Of a DNA stretch of 64,000 nt, positions 49,750 through 61,600 are shown piece by piece (the first letter of the stretch is position 1; each line of letters begins with the position of its first letter). The position numbers were made by a program, and so were the translations under genes. Origin of the DNA: a virus; the IMG/VR virus record IMGVR_UViG_3300024503_000015, positions 142,182 through 206,181 of that record. One strand, given 5' to 3'. The notes beneath the pieces are model-generated. The model saw only the letters and a program-made list of their open reading frames with translations, had not been told where the DNA came from and made no database searches.

Positions 49750-49778
49750 ATTTTAACTTACATTAATGAGGCTGTCAA
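49750..49778 (-). promoter_or_regulatory. sigma70-type promoter, leaderless, before the DnaE-like gene
   Basis: Minus strand: TTGACA at 49778-49773, 17 bp, TAAAAT at 49755-49750, overlapping the end of the upstream gene. The -10 to ATG distance is again 6 bases. Confidence 0.65.
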
Positions 49779-49986
49779 GATCTGTGTCTCGTTTTTGGTA
49801 TTGTTCTTCCCAGAGTTTTTGTCTGCGAATGTTTAGTTCTGCTTTATACATGTCCAACAACATAATAATCTGCTGTTGAACTCCAGAGTTACTAGCGGCC
49901 ATGAAATATCTTCTACTAAGATCTTGGATCTTAGTTTCAAGTTCCACATCCTTTAGTTTGGAAAAATCTTCTGCTAGTGGGTGCAT
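49753..49986 (-). CDS. conserved small phage protein, 77 aa
   Basis: Unknown. Helical; HPLAEDFSKLKDVELETKIQDL recalls a T4-like cyanophage protein. TAATG overlap with the structural gene upstream, though it is likely co-transcribed with late genes. Confidence 0.75.
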   Translation of the reverse strand: MHPLAEDFSKLKDVELETKIQDLSRRYFMAASNSGVQQQIIMLLDMYKAELNIRRQKLWEEQYQKRDTDLDSLINVS

Positions 49987-50567
49987 TATAGTGCTGTAAA
50001 GTTACCTAAGTATCTTCCAAATACGTTTACGCCACCATCGTAAGTCCAGAATTCAAAAATCTTTGGACTTGTCGAACTAGTAACGCTTTGTGTACCGGGC
50101 CATCCTGATTCTACATAGAAGTCACCAATGGATTCTGTGTTAAAGGAAAAGAATTGTTCTGTACCATTTCCATATAAATGAACTCTAATAACAGCCAATG
50201 TTCCGCTTGCTGGTAAGTCAGAGAATGTAAGTTCTAAAGGACTTCCTGCGTCAGGATCTGTTGCAGCCAATGTGTACACATGATATGCTCCGCTGGTAAA
50301 ACTTACGTTTTGACTAGCAACAATGTTGCCACCTGCATTAAATTCGAAACTGGCACCTTTTAGGTTTGCATTAGCAATGGTGTTTCCGCTAAGATCTGTT
50401 TCTGGACTAGAAATGTCTAGTCTAGATGCTTGTAAATCTTGAATGTCAGACTTGGCCTGAATTAGCGTATCTTTAATTGCTGAGAAGTTATCACGGAAGC
50501 CTTGGCTTTCGTTGTCTACGCCCGCTACTGGGAACGCTTCATCTATTTGGGTCTCGCGGTATGTCAT
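49986..50567 (-). CDS. structural protein, 193 aa
   Basis: N-terminus MTYRETQIDEAFPVAGVDNES and GFRDNFSAIKDTL recall the start of fibre-associated structural proteins, similar to the N-terminus of the 193-residue protein at 55010. The rest is beta-rich. A late-type motif lies 23 bases upstream. It probably belongs to the tail or fibre. Confidence 0.7.
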   Translation of the reverse strand: MTYRETQIDEAFPVAGVDNESQGFRDNFSAIKDTLIQAKSDIQDLQASRLDISSPETDLSGNTIANANLKGASFEFNAGGNIVASQNVSFTSGAYHVYTLAATDPDAGSPLELTFSDLPASGTLAVIRVHLYGNGTEQFFSFNTESIGDFYVESGWPGTQSVTSSTSPKIFEFWTYDGGVNVFGRYLGNFTAL

Positions 50568-50589
50568 TTTACTGGGTATCCTTTATTTG

Positions 50590-50599
50590 ATATTTATCA
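50590..50599 (-). promoter_or_regulatory. late-type promoter motif TGATAAATAT
   Basis: Minus strand, 23 bases before the ATG at 50567. Confidence 0.7.
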
Positions 50600-53500
50600 T
50601 ATGTTATAACGTGCATCGGAGAATTTTAGGTATTTTTCCTGCACATCGTTGATGTCAGAATCTATGATAAATCTGTCAATTTCAAAATCTAACTGATTAA
50701 AATCAAAGTTTCTGTTAATAATGTTGTCTAAAATATACTGTCCCTCGCCAGGTTTACAGTAGCATAGAGGTACTGCTTTAACAAATCCTGTAGCCGCAGT
50801 TCTAGCATCCTGTGGAGTAGTCATCCAAAGTGGCAGGAATTCATTTTCAGTTAATCCTACTTCTGAGATATTTGCTCTAACATTTTTAATACTGCTAGGG
50901 TAAACATATTCTGTATCATTGCCACTGACCATAACATTTGCTGTATCGATAGTCACAGGTGTCGACATAGGACTAAATCTGTCAAATGCTTGTTCATTTA
51001 GTTTGCCATTAATGTATGTACTTCCGTAGGTAACAGTTCCGTTACCGTCAACAGTTCCTAGGGAACCGTCCACTGGATTACGTCTTGCTTGATTAATTTT
51101 TGTTGGGCTGTTTACACCTCTGTCCAACTTAATTCTGCTGGCCGCAGATTTATTAGCAATTTCATAATCATCTAATATTTCAAGATAAATCACTTCATAG
51201 ACAATGTCGTTAGTGCCCTGTACTTTAGCAATGGCCTTTTTAAGATTACCAATTCTGTAACGTTTACGTCGAATGTTCTTTGATATGGCAGCAATATATT
51301 CTGGCATTGCTTTACTCTCAATTCCAGCATAGATTAACATTTTTAATTCTGTCTGTAATCCGTAATTAGGATCGCCTAAGCGATAAATTTTTTCTGGAGT
51401 AAACACAGTTGTGTCATTGATAAAGTTATAAAACAATTCTCTCTTTGATTGTTTAGGCAAAGGTTTGGTATAGATATTACTATACAGAGTTAGTGTACCT
51501 TCGCTGATTGTAATTATAAATTCTTTACTTACTGAACTATATCTAAATTGATCCTGTGCATTAACAACAAATCTATAAGAACGATCTACGGTTAATAAGT
51601 CACCGTCGAATGTGGTATCGCCACCGTCGAATAATGTAAATCCTGAAATGCTGTTAGCACGGAACTGATTAATTTTTCCTTCAATAATACCAGATGATTT
51701 TAATGTAAGTCCTTCAGGCAATCTTCCGTCTACTAATGTGTATCTTAATTTAGCATTAGGCACGGTTGTAGTTGCTTCCACATAAAAGTTACTTGGGAAA
51801 CTTGGTTTAATTGATCCTAGTATTCTATCTGTTGTAAATTGAATTACAGAATCTACTTCGCCTAAGATAGCAATAGTAAATGTCTTCGGAGCAATCTGTG
51901 TTGAAAACTCACTAACTGATTGGTTATATGTTTTTCTAATAATTAATCCGTCTGTTACATTAGTTAATAATGCATCGGATAGTTTAAGTGTAGCCATTGT
52001 TCCGCCTAGCACAGTATTACTAATATATTCAGTCATAGTATAGATACTAGGACCAATACGGATAACGTCTCCTATTAGTAAGCCAACATCTTCTTCTGGT
52101 AAAGGCAGTATCTTTAAGAAAGTTTGACCAATAGGTGCATCGTCTGCTACTACAATAGCGACTTCAACTTCTGTTAAATTTTCTTTGTCGTACTTAATGG
52201 CATTAACTGTAAATTTAAACTCTTTAGTAATTGCTGGCTGATACGGTGCAAATCCAAATACTTCAGCAGTATCGGAATCAATATATAAGCCGTCAGGCAA
52301 TACGCTTGGAGTCAAATCGTCATTGAGTGCGGCTAATTCATATCTTACAGGACCAACTTCTGGATTAGGATCGAAAACATCCAATAAAATAGTTACATAA
52401 TTGTTGGCTCTTCTTAGGCCAAGGTTGGCGGCACTTAACCATATTGGTGCTCTTAAGTATGTAGAGTCTGCCGTGTAAGCACCGTTACCAACTTGTAAAA
52501 GTGTATTGTCGGTTCTTAAGAAGTCATCGCCTACTACATAAATTCTAAATCTTCTTCTAGCAACAGATTCACCATCGCTGACTGTAACAATAAATTCGTA
52601 ATTTCGATTTAGTTTTCTAGGAGTAACAACATTTAAATAATCTTCTTCTCCTATGTTAGGACGCTTACCAAAGTCATAGGCATAGGCATCATACAAGTTT
52701 GTATCATAGAATCCTGTACGTGCTGTTACGTCTAGGGCAAGGATAGGATCGATAATACCAGTAATTCTTCCTGTGCTACTCATAGACAGACCTGGGGGAA
52801 GTTCTCCATCGCCGTCACCGATAAAATATTCCAAAGTATCTGTTGATGACAAATCTGTATCTGTTGCTTCTAATTGAAAATCTACAGGTGTATTATCTAA
52901 CACAAATGTTAACGGATCTTTAATTAATGTAACAGTACCAGAAACAGTTTGTGAACCTAGGTCGCCACCAAGTTTATTAAAGGTAATTGTAGTAGAAATT
53001 CTTGTTAGATATTCTTCGTACTGTTCTCCGTCTAAAGGCAATGGTTGTAGCACTTCTACATTGGCAGCGTTGAATGCCGCAACGTTGGTAGCAATAGTTA
53101 CAATATTTCCAAATACAAAGTTGTGAGCGGATGCAGTAGTTATAGTAACAAGGTTACTTTGACGTTTGGCGCTAACAACTGCCGACACCCTAGTTGTGAC
53201 TGGACCGACTGGTAGTAATCCGGTATCTTCTGTGAAAACTTGATAATATGTACTGTTTGGAGGAGTCACTCCTGAAACAGTAGTTGTAGTTCTGTATAGT
53301 GTACTTTCGTTAGACACAGTATGTCTAATAACAGTATCTGGGATATAAGTTGCTTCTGGATCAAAATCGTAGATTTGAATGTCTGGATTTGGACCAGGAG
53401 TGATCCATACAGGTGCGTCTGGACCTGCAATGGTCATTGTAAATGTTCTGTCGGAAATTTCTGTACCGTTAGATGCACGGATTACAAATGTAGATGTTGT

Positions 53501-53719
53501 GTTAGTAGAAACTTCTAAAGGAGAGCCCTTGATAACCCAAGTGCTTAAATTTGTATCGTAGGCGACTCGTAGCCCGCTGGGCAAATTGCCTGCGATAACT
53601 GAAAATGTTACTCCGGTTAAGTCTGCGCTTGGAATTATAGGCAGAGGTATAGTCTGGGTCTGTCGTTCGTTGTAAGTATTAAAACTGTATCCAGACGGTT
53701 GATTCCATATATTAAGCAT
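50597..53719 (-). CDS. large structural protein with He_PIG-type Ig repeats
   Basis: 1040 residues. At least four copies of a He_PIG/Ig-like core can be seen: GNLPSGLRV (~47), GELPPGLSMSSTGRITG (~306), VLPDGLYIDSDTAEVFG, and GRLPEGLTLKSSGIIEG. The N-terminus MLNIWNQPSGYSF recalls a T4-like cyanophage structural protein. Likely tail- or baseplate-associated, possibly binding host surface sugars. Late-type motif upstream. Confidence 0.8.
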   Translation of the reverse strand: MLNIWNQPSGYSFNTYNERQTQTIPLPIIPSADLTGVTFSVIAGNLPSGLRVAYDTNLSTWVIKGSPLEVSTNTTSTFVIRASNGTEISDRTFTMTIAGPDAPVWITPGPNPDIQIYDFDPEATYIPDTVIRHTVSNESTLYRTTTTVSGVTPPNSTYYQVFTEDTGLLPVGPVTTRVSAVVSAKRQSNLVTITTASAHNFVFGNIVTIATNVAAFNAANVEVLQPLPLDGEQYEEYLTRISTTITFNKLGGDLGSQTVSGTVTLIKDPLTFVLDNTPVDFQLEATDTDLSSTDTLEYFIGDGDGELPPGLSMSSTGRITGIIDPILALDVTARTGFYDTNLYDAYAYDFGKRPNIGEEDYLNVVTPRKLNRNYEFIVTVSDGESVARRRFRIYVVGDDFLRTDNTLLQVGNGAYTADSTYLRAPIWLSAANLGLRRANNYVTILLDVFDPNPEVGPVRYELAALNDDLTPSVLPDGLYIDSDTAEVFGFAPYQPAITKEFKFTVNAIKYDKENLTEVEVAIVVADDAPIGQTFLKILPLPEEDVGLLIGDVIRIGPSIYTMTEYISNTVLGGTMATLKLSDALLTNVTDGLIIRKTYNQSVSEFSTQIAPKTFTIAILGEVDSVIQFTTDRILGSIKPSFPSNFYVEATTTVPNAKLRYTLVDGRLPEGLTLKSSGIIEGKINQFRANSISGFTLFDGGDTTFDGDLLTVDRSYRFVVNAQDQFRYSSVSKEFIITISEGTLTLYSNIYTKPLPKQSKRELFYNFINDTTVFTPEKIYRLGDPNYGLQTELKMLIYAGIESKAMPEYIAAISKNIRRKRYRIGNLKKAIAKVQGTNDIVYEVIYLEILDDYEIANKSAASRIKLDRGVNSPTKINQARRNPVDGSLGTVDGNGTVTYGSTYINGKLNEQAFDRFSPMSTPVTIDTANVMVSGNDTEYVYPSSIKNVRANISEVGLTENEFLPLWMTTPQDARTAATGFVKAVPLCYCKPGEGQYILDNIINRNFDFNQLDFEIDRFIIDSDINDVQEKYLKFSDARYNI

Positions 53720-53737
53720 TGTTTAATCCCCGATACT

Positions 53738-53747
53738 GTATTTATCG
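53738..53747 (-). promoter_or_regulatory. late-type promoter motif CGATAAATAC
   Basis: Minus strand, 19 bases before the ATG at 53719. Same 10 bases as the motif at 31167. Confidence 0.75.
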
Positions 53748-53767
53748 GTACCGGGAAATTAAATTTA

Positions 53768-54997
53768 TTACCAAGTACCGCCAGTAAATGCTACTCTGAC
53801 CCAAATATCGGCTGCGCCGGTTGTATAATCTGCAATACAGCGATAAATGTACGAATTTGTAATAATAACAGTTCCGGCAGCATCTCCAGATGCGCCCTTA
53901 GATGAAGTAGGTGCAGTGGCTGTACTTAATATTAAAGAATCGTTAAGTACAAAATTTCCGCTTACTAGTACACCGTCTCCGTCAAAACTTAGGGGAATTA
54001 GGTCATATGAGCTGGTTCCAGTATTGTAAACTTTAAAGTTTAAACCAGGACTTAGTGCAGGAATTAAGTTGGACTGTGTATATGCTTCTAACTTAACTAA
54101 CTGCTCAGTTGTTGTACCGTTGTTTACTTTAAACTCCATAGCAGAGCCAGATCCTAGCAAATCTAATGCGCGACCATTAATTTCTAATGCTATAGGACGA
54201 GCGCCTGAAGTTGAAGTATCAGTAACCTTTAATAATGTAGGGCTACCAGCAGTTGCATTAAACGTACCGACGCCAGTAACTGTTACATTTCCAAATGTAG
54301 AAGCACCTGTTACATCGATACCGTTTGAAAAATTAGTGTTAGGAGTTACAGTTAAATCCCCAGAAGTAGTAGTAATGGAACTTGTAACAACACCACCAGT
54401 AAAACTAGAACCAGTAATAGCGCCGCTAACAGCAAGACTAGTCAGCGTACCAACGCTGGTAATGTTTGTCTGTGCGGCAGTTAATACTGTTCCTGTTAAA
54501 TTGCCTGATACATTACCAGTTACATTGCCTGATACATTACCAGTTACATTGCCTGTAAACGTACCTTTAACAACTTCTGCTGGAATTCTTCCGTTACCCG
54601 AATCAACAAGGAGAGTTGAGTCGCTTGCAAATACATTACCTTCAAGCCACCCATTAAAACCATTAGCATTAACTAGACCAGTAACATTCACGTTACCAAC
54701 ATAAGGAGTAGATGTTAAGTTAACAGCGGCACTAAAACTACCAATATTGTTGCCATCGTCAACATATGAAAAGTTTATATTTGTGTGTGTACCTGTTGCA
54801 AATACTGCCGCAACTGCATCTCTTGCGTTTTCGTCTGAAAACGCAGTTACTGATTTGCCACCGGCTGTTCCGTCGATGCCGTTGGTACTGTCGCCTACAT
54901 ACACTTGCTGAAGTGTTGTATCATAAATTAGTTCGCCTTCGAGGAATTTTCTTGCGGTTCTCTCAGCGGTTGTTCCTCTACGGATTTGTAATGCCAT
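53768..54997 (-). CDS. fibre-like structural protein, 409 aa
   Basis: N-terminus MALQIRRGTTAERTARKFLE then GELIYDTTLQQVYVGD, the common beginning of phage fibre and tropism proteins. The middle is a run of GNVx tetrapeptides and Gly/Thr/Ser-rich beta-helical sequence. The C-terminus (YIYRCIADYTTGAADIWVR) is a small head domain. Probably a receptor-contact fibre. Confidence 0.78.
   Translation of the reverse strand: MALQIRRGTTAERTARKFLEGELIYDTTLQQVYVGDSTNGIDGTAGGKSVTAFSDENARDAVAAVFATGTHTNINFSYVDDGNNIGSFSAAVNLTSTPYVGNVNVTGLVNANGFNGWLEGNVFASDSTLLVDSGNGRIPAEVVKGTFTGNVTGNVSGNVTGNVSGNLTGTVLTAAQTNITSVGTLTSLAVSGAITGSSFTGGVVTSSITTTSGDLTVTPNTNFSNGIDVTGASTFGNVTVTGVGTFNATAGSPTLLKVTDTSTSGARPIALEINGRALDLLGSGSAMEFKVNNGTTTEQLVKLEAYTQSNLIPALSPGLNFKVYNTGTSSYDLIPLSFDGDGVLVSGNFVLNDSLILSTATAPTSSKGASGDAAGTVIITNSYIYRCIADYTTGAADIWVRVAFTGGTW
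54501..54556 (-). repeat. 24-bp tandem repeat encoding GNVTGNVS
   Basis: Two perfect copies of a 24-base unit (54501-54524, 54525-54548) plus a 9-base partial, coding GNVTGNVSGNVTGNVS. Such a repeat can change copy number and thus fibre length. Confidence 0.8.
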
Positions 54998-55009
54998 TCT
55001 ATTCTCTCC

Positions 55010-55591
55010 TTATGCTATGGGTCCAGCGTCTATACTTATAGGGCTCGGGTCGGTAAACGTGCCCATGTCCGTTCCAATTTCATTTAACAAATAAGTAATT
55101 GGATCGTAGTACGTAGGTGCAATGGGTCCATAGTCAAATGTATTTACCTGTCTATCTAAAAGTGTTACATCAACAAACGGGTTTTGAGTTGCAGTTCCGC
55201 CGTTTCTAATTAAACCTACAACATTTCCAGTTAAAGTGCCAGAAAATGTAGTGGCTGTAACAGTACTAATGTTATTAATAGCCTGCCCATTAAAGTCAAC
55301 TGTAGCCGTTGGATGTAAATCTAACTGCAACACATCTCCTACTAATTGTAATCTTAGTGGTCCTAGCGCATCTAGTTTTCTAAGTTCTAGATTGCTGTCT
55401 GCGTTCTTTTGTTTAAAAACACCTAGTCCTGAAGTGCCTATATTTTCAGCACTAACTGGAGCATAACCGTTGTTGTACAGATATTCAAAGTTAGTTTTAA
55501 CTTTTTCAAAGGCTGTACGCAGGTCGTCCCCAGTACCGTCGTTGACGACATTTCCTAGGTTAATCTCTTGTAAATCATCATATAATGCCAT
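55010..55591 (-). CDS. structural protein, 193 aa
   Basis: Start at 55591 (AAGGAAAATAAC before ATG). The N-terminus MALYDDLQEINLGNVVNDGT and GDDLRTAFEKVKTNF shares the family pattern of the 49986 gene. Gly/Thr/Asn-rich, beta-helical in the middle (FSGTLTGNVVGLI). Probably connects fibres to the baseplate. Confidence 0.75.
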   Translation of the reverse strand: MALYDDLQEINLGNVVNDGTGDDLRTAFEKVKTNFEYLYNNGYAPVSAENIGTSGLGVFKQKNADSNLELRKLDALGPLRLQLVGDVLQLDLHPTATVDFNGQAINNISTVTATTFSGTLTGNVVGLIRNGGTATQNPFVDVTLLDRQVNTFDYGPIAPTYYDPITYLLNEIGTDMGTFTDPSPISIDAGPIA

Positions 55592-55601
55592 GTTATTTTC
55601 C

Positions 55602-58600
55602 TTAGAATCTACCAACAACAATCTCAACTAGGCCTTCGCCTAAATCGTCTTTGTTCTCTAAACTCTTACCAATAATAGTTCCTACAGATGGAGTATTATT
55701 AACTATTGCGTAACCTTTCTTAGCCGCAGTAACTAGAATATCACCTTTCTTAACCTTACCAAGTACTTTACATGGCAAGCGTCCTGTTAGGCCTACTGCT
55801 AGTGGATGTTTTCCTGCTAAATCAGAGTTCATCAAATGCGCTGGTTTTTCAGAAATAACACCAGCAACTCTAGTATCGTTATGTTTGTCAGTGACTGTAA
55901 TTTCTTCATCACCACCAAATACTACAACAGTACCAGTTTCATATTCTGCATCTGACAAGTATTTTTCAGCCAAGTCAGCGTAACGAGCACTTGTAGCAGT
56001 ACCATTGAATAATGTTGCGTATAGTGTGTCGGTAAATGGATTACAATAAATGCCGCCTGTGCCATATACACTATTACCGCTACCCCATAACATTTGATAT
56101 GTGCTGTTACTATCGTTGTTATAGTTAATTGTAACTGTACTTGCATTACCTGCAATGTTCATTGACTGTCCGCTAATGAACGAAGCAACTTTTGCGGCTG
56201 TAGCAGAGCGATAGTAGTTATCGCCAAACTTAGCCATTATGTATGTAATGGTGCCACCACTTACATCGTCGCTACTGTTAAAGTAACTGCTGTTAATATA
56301 ACGTCCGTTGAAGTCACCGTTAACGTCACGTGCAACTAATGTGCTTCCTGTGGCCGCACTTGTTGCGTTAGTTTGGATTGTACGTGTTGTACTACCATCG
56401 TAACTTGAACCAGCAGTGAAACTTAGGTATGTGCTTAGACCCAGTGTACCAGCCAATGTACCAGTAACAGCACCGTAGATAGTTCCACCAACACGTAGGT
56501 CGCCACTGATACCTGCACCGCCTGTAACCTGTAATGTACCAGTACCGTTGGCAGCACCTGTTACTGCTTGGTTAGCAGTTAAGGTTACTGTATCGTTAGC
56601 AGACAACAATTTAAAATAACCATTACCTCGAGTAGTTGCACCAATGTTTACGTTGTTTATTGATCCGACACTGGCCGGAGCAATAGTTACAGTACCGGTA
56701 CCACTTGGACTTAGTGTTACGTTAGCATTAGCAGGACTAAATGTTGTAGTGCTTGCTGATGTTATTGCGTTTGCACTTAAAGTACCAACTGTGGTAATAG
56801 TTGTGCCTGCTGAAGTAGTTCCAACTGCTGTTAAGAAGTCTACAGCACCGGGTGTAGTCATAGTCAGTGTAGTTCCGCTGACGCTTAAGGTCTTATAACT
56901 ACTTGAAGTTAAGTCTAACTGTGCTACAGCAACACGGCCGCTACCATCAGATTGTATCAATGAACTAGCCTGAGCACTTGTACTAATGTTTGTTGTACTG
57001 TAAGCGTTTGGACCAATAGCAGTTAAAATCATTGCACGACCATTGCTACCTACTGATCCTGGAGCAAATGACGCATTCTTAATACCATCGCCGTTGGTAA
57101 CAATCTGTCCAGATGTTACTTGACGAGGATATGTAGCACTGCCTGTATTATTACCTAAATAAGTGTCGTTGGCAATATACTGTAATTTAGTTTGTAATAC
57201 ACCTGTAGTTGTTGAACTGGATGTTTGCAACTCAATCCAACCGTTAGTTGCAGTAAATTCTGTACTCTTGAAACTTGCTAGACCCAAATCTGCCTGTGCA
57301 ATACTTGTAGCATTTGCACGAGTAGTTGCTTTATTCATGTCTAACTTACTTTGTGCAATAGCCGCACTAGAATTAACGTCTGCGTTAATAATTACATTAG
57401 ACTTGATGTTTAAAGCAAGATTTTTAGTTCCAGGAGTCAATGAAGTTTGAATATCGCCTGTGCTAACTGTTTCAGCGTTGATCCATTTAACTCCGTTATA
57501 AACTAATAAATCATTTAAACTTCTTGCTGGACTTGTTGAAGTATCAACTCTGTCATCGCTTAGTTCTTGATTTCTAACATATAACTTGTTAGCCGCATCT
57601 GTATCAGCAGTAGGACTACCTAAGTTAGCAATAACAAATCCGCCCATGTCCATTGGATCTGGACCAGTAAATGTTAACAAACCAGCACGATCCATGTAGC
57701 CTGGACCAATTAGTGCAGTTGGATCTAGAACGTTATTTGTACGATCCATTCCAAGACGTCTGTCAATGTAACCTTGTGTTGCCGCTTCAGTTGGTAGCGC
57801 ATCGTTAGCACCGTCAGTAAATCTATCATCGTTTGAGAATTCACTAACTGTAACACCACGCTTAAATCCTAGACCGTCTAAGTTTGACAACGCAATAGAT
57901 GCCGCAAACGTTACACGACCAGTACCTTGGTCAACTGTAAAGAATCGACCTACACGGAAAATACCGTCTTGGTCTGTGGTTACATAGAAACAACGTCCTC
58001 TTGTACGTTCTGTAACTTCACGTGCTTGGTTAGGTTCTTTTGGAGCACCGTAAATCTTGCTTGGGAAGTTAGTATCGTTATAGCCTCCAGTACCAATGTC
58101 TAAGAAGTCATGTCCTGTAACACGGCAAGTACTAATACGTACAATAACTTCTGCTGGCTCTGTGCTAGATAAACCTGCACGTAATGTTGGAGGTTCAGAA
58201 ATATCCAAGTTAAAGTCTGGATCAACTGGTGTATTAATACCGCTAGCAGATGTTCCTGCTAGACACTTATCAGCGACATCTTCTATTTCAACATAAGCGT
58301 AACCGGCTAATAACCCCATGTCAGTGTAACTTAAAATTTTATGAATCTTGCCATCCCAGGCAGTAATCATATCTCCGGTATTAAGTCTGCTTTCAATGTC
58401 AGTTTCGTTTACACGGTCGATGGCAATCTTAGTATCACCAGCAGTCGACCCCATAGTCTGTCCAACATTATCTGGATCAGCGTTAGATACATTTTCTGCA
58501 TTGACTAGTAATTTTACATAATCGTAAGTTGTATCGAAGCCTAGAATACTTTCGTCTACCGCAAGGTCTTCATTTAATGGACCTTTGTTACCGTATGCTA

Positions 58601-61600
58601 ACACACGATAAACAATAGCACCTGCATCGGGATCACCGACGAATGTCAATGCAGTACTTGGACGAACCGGGTTAGTGTCATCGACTTCGTAGAACTTAAA
58701 GTTTTGGTTACTGCGAATAATAATTGGTTGGTCATGTGACAATGCTACGGCCAAGCCGTTTGTAGCAGTATCATTATTACCGCCAGTGTTGATGTTTAGA
58801 CGTAGAACGTTGCCTAGGCCCCATAGGCTAGCCAAACCGCCTGCCCATGTTCCAGGATTGGTACTGTACTCTAGTGTAACACTAGATGTTGTACTAGCGG
58901 TAGCAGTATATACACCGTTAAACCCAGAAGTTGTTGATCCACTAACTGTGTAAGGTACACCAATTCTTGGTGTATATGGTTCAGCAGTGAACGAATATGT
59001 TACGTAATATTTTCCGCCTGTTGGCCCAGTCTTAAGTGGTGTTCCAGAAACAGACTGTGCCAAGGTACTTGAAACATCAGTTACACCTGCAACTTCGTAA
59101 CGAGCAATACCGTTACCAATAATAGTTTTAACAGTGATAAAGAAGCCCGAACCTGTTCCGCCTACGTTTGTATTACTGCAACTTAAAATATCACCTTCGC
59201 TGTATCTAATACCTGCGGCAACTAAACCTACAGTAGTTACTACACCTCCTGACACAACAATGTTAGCAGTGATACCACTACCAGTTCCGCCTGTTAACGG
59301 AACATTAATATATGTGCCGTTGGTATAACCACTACCACCGATTAAACTAGTTGCGTCTAGTTCTGTAACAACGCCAGCGCCGTGGTTAATTTCAACTTCA
59401 GATACGTTGTATGGTGAGTAATCATGTTGGTAGAAAAATACCTGTAAATCACCAACATCGTTGTCTGTGCTATAAATTCCTTGTTTGTAAACACGAGCAA
59501 CCTGCATCATGTTGTCTGACAAGTTACACTTATCTGGAACTTCTAATGGATCACTACCTTCAGAAATAATACCATACTCGCCGTGTGCGTTAGAACCGTT
59601 CAATGAACGAATCTGTCCACCGTTGTTGGCATAATAAGCAGTCCAGCAATAGTAACTGAACACAGAAACTGTTTCAATCAAACCAATGTTTGTAGCAACC
59701 AGTCCATAACCTAAGTCGTTAATCTGTGTAAAGTCATTTGAACACATACTGGTGTTACCAGCACTTAGTAGCATAAAGTCTTTTACATACTCTATGGTAG
59801 TAGTGCCAGTGCCAAATGCACCCGGGTCACTTGGATAACGTAGTGTCATCGAAGTTAGTGTAGATGCTACACACTCTACAGCATCATTGTTATAGTTAGA
59901 GTTGCTGTTGCCAAACACTCTATAACGTGTTTTAGTTCTAGGAGCAGTAGTTCCAACGGGCGTAACAATGCTGAATACTACATCGTAAGATCCATCCCCG
60001 ACGCCCGAGTCTGCCTTGCTAGTGAAGGTAGAAATAGTATATTCTAAGTCGTTAGTTACAGGAGTAGTTGTAGAAAGAACTAATCTGTATGTTGGGTAAA
60101 CGATAGGTTTGGCACCAGTTAATACTGTTGAAACATCTACTTCCGGGTCTGTAATAACTTCGTTTAATAAATCAAACAACTGTCCTGCTCGTGTAACAAA
60201 TGCAGAGCCGTCGTAGTCAGAACTGAATACCTGTGATACTCTATTCTCTACAGCAACATCGTTAATAACTTGATAATTTAATGTTGGTGGAACTTGATTC
60301 AATACAGCCTGTGCAACTTCCTTGGCATAGGCAAATGAATCTAATGTTTGTGATAATTGATTTTCTAATACAACACGGCTACTAGCAGTACCTACATAGT
60401 AACGCTGTGCGGCACGAATTGTTAAGTATGTTCCGCCATATAACAAGTCTGCTGAAACTGCGGCAACAATAAAGCCAACGTCTCGTGAACAAATTTCTTC
60501 ATTGTAAACTAATGTGTTTGTATAATTAGCATCGATATAATTTGTTACAGCAGTTTGTAAAGTTGACTTAGCACTTTGTAGTGCAGAATTTGCACCAGTT
60601 AAGCCAGCACTTACCCAAGCAGTACTTGGAGTAATTGTTGAAGGAACAGAACCGAGCCCAAGGTCGATAATTGTTAAAATTTCTCCAATACGCTGTCCAG
60701 CAGTAGCACTGGCAGAACTGTTACCTGGAGTACCGCGAACCTGCGCAACACCACCTTGTAATGCAGTAATAGGTAAGTCTAATGCAATGTCTTCAACTAG
60801 ACTTTGTAGATAACCATATGCGGCCAATGTTGCTGGTTTCTCAGGAGCCGCAACTTGTAGAGTTGTGTAAGAATAATAAGCCTTACCAGCAATCAATGTT
60901 TGAATGTTACCACCGTAGGTTAGGTCGTGATATAGTGCATCTAAAATGTATTCTGTATCACGTAAGCATACAGCAGGGTCATAACTTAATCCAACATAGT
61001 TGTTAGAAATATATTGAATTACTTCTGCTTTAATAAATTCTCTGTTAGATTCAATCAGTGTTCTAGCACGATTATAATTTACATCGTAGCCTGTTGGATC
61101 AGGAGTTACGATTGCAGGTTCTTGAGTTAGTCCGTTAGTAATAACATCTAAGAACATATTCATGTTGGTAGTTACACTAGTAACTGCGGTAGCACTTGCA
61201 CTAACAACAGATAATATTTCATCTCTTAAGAAAGTAAATGCGTCAATAGTTGCGGCTTTTTGTACGCCAACAGCCACAGCGGCTGAAGCTCTGTAATAAG
61301 ATCTTGCCGCTGTAATTGTCTGGAAGTTGCCGCCAAACATTAAGTCGTAACCAATAGCATCAATTACATAACCCACGTCACGTTGACATGTAGCAGAATC
61401 ATAGGTAAATCCTACATATTTGTTGTTAATGTAGTTAATAACTTCTGCTTTGATAAAATCTTTATTATCGACTAACAATGCACGAGCACCACGAGCACTT
61501 GGCGGATTTTCTAAAATGCCAATGAACTCGTCAAACAAATCTTGAATAGTTGCTTCTGCTAAGCCGCCATCGGTAATATCGGTATCGATATACTGTAGAA

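Noticed and set aside
53768-54997. CRISPR-like direct repeats
   Set aside because: The repeats are contiguous 24-base coding units without spacers.
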